In this document: in pieces, positions 58,323 to 64,000 of the stretch | Layout: each line of letters starts with the position of its first letter | Position numbering within the stretch: the stretch's first letter is position 1 | Source: Achromobacter pestifer | GTDB lineage: Bacteria; Pseudomonadota; Gammaproteobacteria; Burkholderiales; Burkholderiaceae_B | Reading direction: 5' to 3' | DNA length: 64,000 nt | Assembly (NCBI RefSeq): GCF_013267355.1 | Contig: NZ_CP053985.1 | Location: 7,021,907-7,085,906 of the forward strand | Notes under the pieces: model-generated | The model's input: the letters and a program-made list of their open reading frames with translations, nothing else | The model's database searches: none | Told to the model about the DNA's origin: nothing | Position numbers and translations under genes: made by a program

Positions 58323-59207
58323 ATGAATCAACTCATTCATCCGGATTGCCACCCCTTCACCGCCGCCGGCAACACGAAGCAGCTCTCGGCGTTCTATGAG
58401 GAGGGACGCCGGGTCATGTGGATGATGCTTCGCGCTCAACCGCGTCCGTGCTTCAACCATGAACTGATCGACGAGATCATGACCCTGGCGCGCGCCGCCA
58501 AGGACTCCGGCCTGCCCATCGACTTCTGGGTCACCGGCTCGCTCGTTCCTCAGATGTATAACGTGGGCGGCGATCTGAATTTCTTTGCGGAAGCCATACG
58601 CACCGGCAAGCGCGAAGCGCTGCGGGCATACGCCCGGGCTTGCGTGGATTGCGTGCATGCCGCCACCCGCGGCTTCGACACCGGCGCGATCTCGCTGGCG
58701 ATGATCGAAGGCACCGCATTGGGCGGCGGCTTCGAGGCGGCGCTGGCCCACCACTTCGTGTTGGCGCAGAACACTGCCCGCATGGGCTTTCCTGAAATGG
58801 CGTTCAACCTCTTCCCCGGCATGGGCGGCTATTCGCTGGTGGCGCGGCGTTCGGGCATGAAGCTGGCGGAAGAGCTGATCAGCACGGGCGAATCGCACAC
58901 CGCCGAATGGTTCCATGGCAAGGGCCTGGTCGACGTCCTGTTCGAACCGGGCGACGCCTACAAGGCCACCCGCACCTTTATCGACGTGATGCGGCCCAAG
59001 CTCAACGGCATGCGCGCCATGCTGCGCGCGCGCCAGCGCGTGCTGAGCCTGCCGCGTTCGGAGCTGATGGACATTACCGAAGATTGGGTCGAAGCCGCGT
59101 TCTCGATCGACCCCAAGGACCGTGCCTACATGGAGCGCCTGGTAATGGCGCAGAACCGCCGCAGTTCTTCCAGCCCGGAGTCCGCGCTGGAAGCCACCAT
59201 GCATTGA
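58323..59207 (+). CDS. rpfF: RpfF-type DSF/BDSF synthase
   Basis: A 294-residue crotonase-fold protein. MYNVGGDLNFFAEAI, IEGTALGGGFEAAL and ARMGFPEMAFNLFPGMGGYS correspond to the RpfF signature; the two catalytic glutamates are present as E138 and E158. RpfF acts as both acyl-ACP dehydratase and thioesterase, making cis-2-unsaturated fatty-acid signals. The neighbour, converging from the right, encodes an RpfR-like receptor, as in Burkholderia-type systems, so the signal is probably BDSF (cis-2-dodecenoic acid). A plain enoyl-CoA hydratase is unlikely given the conserved FPGMGGYS and the neighbour. Confidence 0.88.
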   Translation: MNQLIHPDCHPFTAAGNTKQLSAFYEEGRRVMWMMLRAQPRPCFNHELIDEIMTLARAAKDSGLPIDFWVTGSLVPQMYNVGGDLNFFAEAIRTGKREALRAYARACVDCVHAATRGFDTGAISLAMIEGTALGGGFEAALAHHFVLAQNTARMGFPEMAFNLFPGMGGYSLVARRSGMKLAEELISTGESHTAEWFHGKGLVDVLFEPGDAYKATRTFIDVMRPKLNGMRAMLRARQRVLSLPRSELMDITEDWVEAAFSIDPKDRAYMERLVMAQNRRSSSSPESALEATMH

Positions 59208-59208
59208 T

Positions 59209-59226
59209 CCGGCAACGCGCTGCCGG
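59209..59226. terminator. Small hairpin between rpfF and rpfR
   Basis: CCGGCA (59209-59214) and TGCCGG (59221-59226) form a six-base stem with a six-base loop in the 24-base gap between the two converging stops. Confidence 0.45.
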
Positions 59227-59231
59227 CTGCG

Positions 59232-61229
59232 TCAGGCAATAAGATGCAGCCGGCGGCGCTGGGCCAGCCAGGCGGTGAGTTCCGCCGCCGGCATGGGCTT
59301 GGCGTATAGATAACCCTGCTTGGCGTCCACGCCCAGCGAGTCCACGAAAACCGCCTCTTCGGTGGTTTCCACGCCCTCGGCGATCACCTTCAGTTCCAGC
59401 GTGCGCGCCACCGCGACGATGGCGCGCGCCAGCGCCTGCGACACCGCGTTCTCATTGACGCCGCGCACGAAGCTGGCGTCCAGCTTGATCGCGTCCAGCG
59501 GAATGCGGGCGAGCTGCGACAGCGACGAATAGCCGGTGCCGAAATCGTCCAGGTGGACGCGCGCCCCCAGTTGCCGGAACTGCTTGATCAGTTCGATGGC
59601 GGCGCCTTCGTCGTCGATCAGGCAGCTTTCCGTCAATTCGATGTCCAGCAGGCAGGGATCCAGGCTGGCGTCGCCGATGGCGCGCATGAAGTCGCTGACC
59701 ACGCCCTTGTCGTTCAACTGCCGCGCCGACACGTTGATGGCGATGCGGATGTTCAGGCCGTCGCGCTTCCACGCCGCCGCCTGCCTGGCCGCTTCGCGCA
59801 TGACCCACACGCCCAGGGGCGAGATCAGGCCGGACTCCTCGGCATAAGGGATGAAGGCGCTGGGGCAGACCATGCCGCGCTCGGGCGAGCGCCAGCGCAC
59901 CAGGGCTTCGACCCCGTCGACCTCGCCGTTGCGCCCCGCCAGCTTGGGCTGGTAGTACAGCATCAGATGGTCTTCGGCCAGGGCCTTGCGCAGATTGGTG
60001 TCCAGCCACACGTAGTCCGCGTTGCGGCGGTCCATCTCGGGCTGGAACACGCGGTAGGTATGGCGCCCCGCTTCCTTGGCCACATACATGGCGATGTCGG
60101 CGCTGCGCACCACGCTGTCCAGGTCGGCGCCATGCTCGGGATACATGGCGATGCCGATGGAGCAGCTGGTGTAGACCTCGATCAGCCCTTGGCGGAACGG
60201 CTCGCGCAGGCGCTCGATGATGCGCTGCGCGGTGGCCTCCAGCTCCCATGTCTGGGCGGCTTCGTGCAGCACGATGAATTCGTCGCCGCCCAGCCGCGCC
60301 AAGGTCTGGCCTTCGGACAAGCACGAAGAAATCGCCACCGCCACCGACTTCAACAGGCGGTCGCCGAAACCGTGTCCGTAGTGGTCGTTGATGCGCTTGA
60401 AATTGTCCAGGTCCAGGAACAGCACGCCGCCCCGCCCATCCTGGCCCGCCGCCAGCGCCGCCTTCAGCCGCGTGGTGATCGAGTGGCGGTTGGGCAGGTT
60501 GGTCAGCATGTCGGTATTGGCCAACACCCGCAGGCGCTCCTGCGCCTGGCGTTCCTCGGTGATGTCGGTGCCCGAGCAGATCAGGTAGACGCGTTTTTCG
60601 CCGCTGCCGCTGGTGACGAACTTGTTGCGGAACAGGAAGAGGCGCGGCCCCTTGACCGTATTGATGAGGCGCTCGGCCTCGTAGGACTGCCCGCGCTTGT
60701 AGAACTCGGCGATATTGCGGCGTGAAGCGATCGCCTCTTCGCGCGTCATGAACATCTCGAACACGCTGCGGCCGATGATGTCCTGCTCGCGTTTGCCGGT
60801 GTATTCCTCGCTGAGCTTGTTGAAGCGCTGCACCCGGCCGTTCTGGTCGACGATGACGATGACCGAATTGGCCTCGGACACCACGGTCTCGGCGAAGGAC
60901 AGGCCTTCGACCAGATCCTTGGCCACGGATTCGGTATCGGAATGCGCGGAAGCCGTGCCCGCCCATTCGTTGGGATTGATCTTGCGGCCCACCAGATGGA
61001 GCCGCAGCATGTCGCCGTACAGCGAGATGTCGATGCGCACGCTGGACGTGATGCCCGTCAGGCTGCGTATCGTCTCGGCTTGTTCCGGGCGCAACGCCGT
61101 CGCGATATTGGCCGCGCCCTTGACTGCTGCAAGTTCGAACGCGTCGCTATCGACGGAGAGACGCCAATACGGACTTTGTGTTCCGAAATGCGTGTACAGA
61201 ATCGACTTTTCGTCCTGGTCGTCTGTCAT
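59232..61229 (-). CDS. rpfR: RpfR-type BDSF receptor, PAS-GGDEF-EAL
   Basis: A 665-residue protein, the length expected of RpfR. Domain order: N-terminal RpfF-interaction region (about 1-100, ILYTHFGTQSPYWRLSVDSDAF), PAS sensor (about 110-230, VIVIVDQNGRVQRFNKLSEEYTG), diguanylate cyclase with intact GGDEF at 314-318, and phosphodiesterase with EAL at 441-443, plus DDFGTGYSSLSQL and EGVETTEE motifs. Binding of BDSF to PAS stimulates c-di-GMP breakdown in known RpfR proteins. Both catalytic signatures are intact, so both activities are possible. ATG 61229 follows AGGGGGATAA; upstream residues are not family-like. Converges with rpfF. Confidence 0.88.
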   Translation of the reverse strand: MTDDQDEKSILYTHFGTQSPYWRLSVDSDAFELAAVKGAANIATALRPEQAETIRSLTGITSSVRIDISLYGDMLRLHLVGRKINPNEWAGTASAHSDTESVAKDLVEGLSFAETVVSEANSVIVIVDQNGRVQRFNKLSEEYTGKREQDIIGRSVFEMFMTREEAIASRRNIAEFYKRGQSYEAERLINTVKGPRLFLFRNKFVTSGSGEKRVYLICSGTDITEERQAQERLRVLANTDMLTNLPNRHSITTRLKAALAAGQDGRGGVLFLDLDNFKRINDHYGHGFGDRLLKSVAVAISSCLSEGQTLARLGGDEFIVLHEAAQTWELEATAQRIIERLREPFRQGLIEVYTSCSIGIAMYPEHGADLDSVVRSADIAMYVAKEAGRHTYRVFQPEMDRRNADYVWLDTNLRKALAEDHLMLYYQPKLAGRNGEVDGVEALVRWRSPERGMVCPSAFIPYAEESGLISPLGVWVMREAARQAAAWKRDGLNIRIAINVSARQLNDKGVVSDFMRAIGDASLDPCLLDIELTESCLIDDEGAAIELIKQFRQLGARVHLDDFGTGYSSLSQLARIPLDAIKLDASFVRGVNENAVSQALARAIVAVARTLELKVIAEGVETTEEAVFVDSLGVDAKQGYLYAKPMPAAELTAWLAQRRRLHLIA

Positions 61230-61455
61230 TGTTATCCCCCTTCTGCCGCCCTGGGAAGGCCCGCAAAATACATTACGGCCTAGTCTATTCGGGGTCAACC
61301 ACTGTATACAATCTCGCGCAGACTTTATTGCGGTTTATTGCGTCCCCTTTGGTGGTTCATAGCGCAAAACTTTGCATCCGCCATTTTTTCAGTGCGTCTT
61401 CCCCAGTTTGCGCGCAAGCCTTGTTGCGTCTTTCGCGACGGCGCGCGCAAACAAA

Positions 61456-61485
61456 ATCGCCGGAAGTTCCGGGTGGAACTTCCGG
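61456..61485 (-). terminator. Rho-independent terminator of the Bug gene
   Basis: A 13-base perfect stem (CGCCGGAAGTTCC at 61456-61468 with 61473-61485) and GGGT loop. On the minus strand it is followed by ATTTTGTTTG, a T-rich tract, 31 bases past the Bug stop. The rest of the gap up to rpfR (61230-61455) is AT-richer and holds the rpfR promoter region; no further element recognised. Confidence 0.78.
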
Positions 61486-61516
61486 CGTGTGACGTATAGC
61501 CACAACTTTAGGGGTA

Positions 61517-62512
61517 TTAATCTCCCTTTACGCCCGCCTCGTCGATGACCTTGGTCCAACGGGCCAGTTCGGCCGACACGCGGACGCTGGCGTCGGCCGG
61601 CGTGGTCCAGGTGGCGATGGCGCCCTGGTTCAGCAGCGACGCCTTGACCTCGGGCTTGGCCAGGATCTTCTTCAACTCGCCGTTCAGGCGCTCGATCACC
61701 GGCGCGGGGGTGTTGGCCGGCGCCACGATGCCGAACATCGAGCTGACCTCGAAATCCTTCAGGCCCGCTTCGGCCGCGGTCGGCACATCCGGCAGCGCGT
61801 CCACGCGCGCAGCCGACGTCACCGCCAGCGCGCGCAGCTTGCCGGCCTTGACGTTGCCCTGCGCCGCCGGCACGGTTTCGATCATGCTGAGCACCTGCCC
61901 GCCCATCAGGTCGGTCATGGCCGGACCGCTGCCCTTGTAGGGCACATGCAGCACCTCCACGCCGGCGGTGCGCTTGAACATTTCGGCGGCCAGATGCTGC
62001 GGCGAACCGTTGCCGGCCGATCCCATGGTGATGTAGCCGGGCTTGGACTTGGCCAGCGCGATGAACTCGGCCAGCGTCTTCGCCTGGACCGACGGATTCA
62101 CCACGAACACCAGCGGCACCGTGCCCACGATGGACACCGGCGCGAAACTCTTTTCCACGTCATAGGTGACGCGGCCGCGGTACAGGGCGGCGTTGATGGA
62201 ATGGCTGGTCAGCGCGCCCATCAGCAGCGTGTAGCCGTCGGGCTGCGCCTTGGCGACCTGGTCGGCGCCGATGTTGCCGGCGGCGCCCGCGCGGTTCTCC
62301 ACGATCACCGACTGGCCCAGCGCGCCGGTCAGCTCCTGCGCCAGCACGCGGCCGATCACGTCGGTCGCGCCCCCGGGCGGGTACGGCACGATCATGCGGA
62401 TGGGCTTGTCGGGGTAGGCGTCGGCGGCCAGGGCGGGAGCGGATGCGCCGGCGCACAAGGCCAGCAGGGAAAGCAACACGGCGCGGCGCGGCCGCAGACG
62501 CAGGTCTGACAT
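61517..62512 (-). CDS. Bug-family (TTT) periplasmic solute-binding protein
   Basis: A 331-residue Bug receptor with signal peptide ending APALAA (about residue 30). YPDKPIRMIVPYPPGGATDVIGRVLAQEL, GAAGNIGADQVAKAQPDGYTLLMG, HVPYKGSGPAMTDLMGGQVLSMIE and AVTSAARVDALPDVPTAAEAGLKDFEV are the standard landmarks. AGGAG stands before ATG 62512. Divergent from an IlvD/Edd dehydratase gene, suggesting it binds a sugar acid or similar carboxylate used by that enzyme (inference). No TctAB permease nearby. Confidence 0.9.
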   Translation of the reverse strand: MSDLRLRPRRAVLLSLLALCAGASAPALAADAYPDKPIRMIVPYPPGGATDVIGRVLAQELTGALGQSVIVENRAGAAGNIGADQVAKAQPDGYTLLMGALTSHSINAALYRGRVTYDVEKSFAPVSIVGTVPLVFVVNPSVQAKTLAEFIALAKSKPGYITMGSAGNGSPQHLAAEMFKRTAGVEVLHVPYKGSGPAMTDLMGGQVLSMIETVPAAQGNVKAGKLRALAVTSAARVDALPDVPTAAEAGLKDFEVSSMFGIVAPANTPAPVIERLNGELKKILAKPEVKASLLNQGAIATWTTPADASVRVSAELARWTKVIDEAGVKGD

Positions 62513-62621
62513 GTAGGTCTCCTGCCGGGATGGGTATAGGAATGAAAGGGACGCCCGGCTCGCCAATCGCGCCAGTGTAGGTTCGGCATCTTGATTGAAG
62601 AATCAGAATTTTTCTATCGAC

Positions 62622-62640
62622 TGATCTATTGATTAGATCA
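62622..62640. promoter_or_regulatory. Palindrome in the Bug/dehydratase divergent promoter
   Basis: TGATCTATTGATTAGATCA: seven-base perfect arms TGATCTA/TAGATCA around TTGAT, in an AT-rich 220-base gap. A GntR- or LysR-type operator is likely; the regulator gene is not in the window and may lie beyond the right edge. Confidence 0.5.
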
Positions 62641-62732
62641 ATTAAGTGGTGTCGATAAATCGCTTGCGACGGTTTTCAAAGGCTGGCTATGATGCTGCCA
62701 TCAGATTATCAATAATATTATCGAGATCAAAA

Positions 62733-64000
62733 ATGAAGGACGAAACCAAGAACGGGGCGCCTGCTCCGGGCCCTTTCGGCAGTGAAGGCGCGTCCGCGCG
62801 CGGCGTGGCACGCGGCCTCACCAACTACGGCGACACCGGCTTTTCGCTGTTCCTGCGCAAGGCCTTCATCAAGGGCGCGGGCTATAGCGACGACGCGCTG
62901 TCGCGCCCCATCATCGGCATCGTCAACACGGGCAGCAGCTACAACCCCTGCCACGGCAACGCCCCGCAACTGATCGAGGCGGTCAAGCGCGGCGTCATGC
63001 TGGCGGGCGGCCTGCCCATGGATTTCCCCACCATTTCGGTGCACGAGAGCTTCTCCCAGCCCACCAGCATGTACCTGCGCAACCTCATGTCCATGGACAC
63101 CGAGGAAATGATCCGCGCCCAGCCCATGGACGCCGTGGTGCTGATCGGCGGCTGCGACAAGACCGTGCCCGCGCAGCTGATGGGCGCCGCGTCCGCTGGC
63201 GTGCCCGCCATCCAGCTGGTCACCGGCTCCATGCTGACAGGCTCGCACCGCGGCGAGCGCGTGGGCGCCTGCACCGACTGCCGCCGTTACTGGGGCCGCT
63301 ACCGCGCCGAAGAAATCGACGCGGCCGAGATCTCGGACGTCAACAACCAGTTGGTCGCCAGCGTGGGCACCTGTTCCGTGATGGGCACGGCCAGCACCAT
63401 GGCCTGCATCACCGAGGCGCTGGGCATGATGGTGGCCGGCGGCGCGTCGGCCCCGGCCGTCACCGCCGACCGCGTGCGCGTGGCCGAGAAGACCGGCGCC
63501 ACCGCCGTCGCCATGGCCGCCTCGCGCCTGACCCCGGACCGCATCCTCACCGGCAAGTCCATCGAGAACGCCCTGCGCGTGCTGCTGGCCATCGGCGGCT
63601 CCACCAACGGCATCGTGCACCTGACGGCCATCGCCGGCCGCCTGGGCATAGACATCGACCTGGCCGGCCTGGACCGCATCAGCCGCGAAACGCCCGTGCT
63701 GGTGGACCTGAAACCGTCCGGCCAGCACTACATGGAAGATTTCCACCACGCCGGCGGCATGCCGGCGCTGCTGCGCGAGCTGCGCCCCTACCTGCACCTG
63801 GACGCGCTGACCGTGTCGGGCCGCACGCTGGGCGAGGAACTGGACGACGCCCCAGCCGCCTTCCCGCAGGACGTGATCCGCACGGCGGCCTCGCCCATCT
63901 ACCCCGTGGGCGGCCTGGCCGTGCTGCGCGGCAACCTGGCGCCGGGCGGCGCCATCATCAAGCAATCCGCCGCCAACCCCAAGCTGATGGAACACGAGGG
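62733..64000 (+). CDS. IlvD/Edd-family dehydratase, partial (3' end outside window)
   Basis: The first 422 codons of an IlvD/Edd protein (about 570-600 residues expected); the frame is still open at the window edge. Iron-sulfur ligand cysteines are present: C73 in YNPCHGN, C141 in IGGCDKTVPA and C214 in GTCSVMGTASTM. Substrate loop GGSTNGIVHL is also seen. It is likely to be a sugar-acid dehydratase (arabonate, xylonate or galactonate type) rather than biosynthetic dihydroxy-acid dehydratase, because of its N-terminal extension (DETKNGAPAPGPFGSEGASARG) and the divergent Bug gene. No clear ribosome-binding site precedes ATG 62733. Confidence 0.84.
   Translation, partial: MKDETKNGAPAPGPFGSEGASARGVARGLTNYGDTGFSLFLRKAFIKGAGYSDDALSRPIIGIVNTGSSYNPCHGNAPQLIEAVKRGVMLAGGLPMDFPTISVHESFSQPTSMYLRNLMSMDTEEMIRAQPMDAVVLIGGCDKTVPAQLMGAASAGVPAIQLVTGSMLTGSHRGERVGACTDCRRYWGRYRAEEIDAAEISDVNNQLVASVGTCSVMGTASTMACITEALGMMVAGGASAPAVTADRVRVAEKTGATAVAMAASRLTPDRILTGKSIENALRVLLAIGGSTNGIVHLTAIAGRLGIDIDLAGLDRISRETPVLVDLKPSGQHYMEDFHHAGGMPALLRELRPYLHLDALTVSGRTLGEELDDAPAAFPQDVIRTAASPIYPVGGLAVLRGNLAPGGAIIKQSAANPKLMEHE

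Noticed and set aside
1..64000. tRNA, rRNA genes or CRISPR arrays
   Set aside because: No cloverleaf-like conserved TTCGA-type segments in plausible context, no rRNA-like stretches and no regularly spaced repeats were noticed on reading.

Overview
The window is high-GC DNA (roughly two thirds G+C by eye) from a metabolically versatile betaproteobacterium, most likely of the Alcaligenaceae (Achromobacter/Bordetella type). The grounds are two Bug-type tricarboxylate-transporter binding proteins, a full Liv-type ABC transporter, many LysR/GntR regulators beside small catabolic operons, a FecI/FecR iron-signalling unit, and an RpfF/RpfR diffusible-signal pair. No rRNA, tRNA, CRISPR array or transposase gene was seen. 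Two stretches (about 1-1.8 kb and 5.45-7.45 kb) look poorer in G+C than the rest.

Left part (1-9.9 kb): the end of a folate-independent methionine synthesis unit (mesX-mesD plus a flavin reductase); a Fur-box-controlled ECF sigma/FecR/TonB-receptor operon whose receptor is broken about half way by a block carrying a lone STAND-type NTPase; an ArsR-regulated quinone-oxidoreductase-like gene with two matching palindromic operators; and two small exported proteins.

10.0-19.4 kb: one long minus-strand operon joins a ring-cleavage (VOC) dioxygenase, a class II aldolase-fold enzyme, a semialdehyde dehydrogenase, a complete Liv ABC importer and an SDR, divergent from a GntR regulator. It looks like uptake plus meta-cleavage of an aromatic acid. 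19.5-26.3 kb holds an ABC exporter behind a possible leader peptide and hairpin, a LysE/Lrp pair, a DJ-1/GlxA pair, and an SDR-Bug operon. 26.4-31.2 kb is a cyclase-CoA ligase-GntR operon followed by an orphan binding protein.

31.2-45.8 kb is the most interesting part: a probable ergothioneine degradation locus. It contains an exported ammonia-lyase-fold protein that lacks the MIO-forming Ala-Ser-Gly triad (ergothionase candidate), a divergent urocanase (thiourocanate hydratase candidate), a DUF917 protein (thiohydantoin desulfurase candidate), a hydantoinase-like amidohydrolase and a carbamoylase-like M20 hydrolase. A LysR regulator sits between the arms, and near-identical TTAAC-N5-GTTA operators precede both. 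The same strand run also carries a CaiB-type CoA transferase, two acyl-CoA dehydrogenases, an MHS-family importer and an exported metallo-beta-lactamase-fold protein. These are not part of the five-step pathway as I know it, and may be an additional entry branch.

45.8-57.9 kb holds further small catabolic/transport units (class II aldolase-MHS transporter-DsbA-fold isomerase; amidase-MFS; antibiotic-kinase-like protein; GntP-type permease; SDR) with their LysR regulators and a Nudix hydrolase. 58.3-61.2 kb is rpfF-rpfR, the BDSF synthase and its PAS-GGDEF-EAL sensor. The window ends with a Bug protein divergent from an IlvD/Edd-family dehydratase that runs off the right edge. All functions are read from sequence motifs and context only; no database search was possible.
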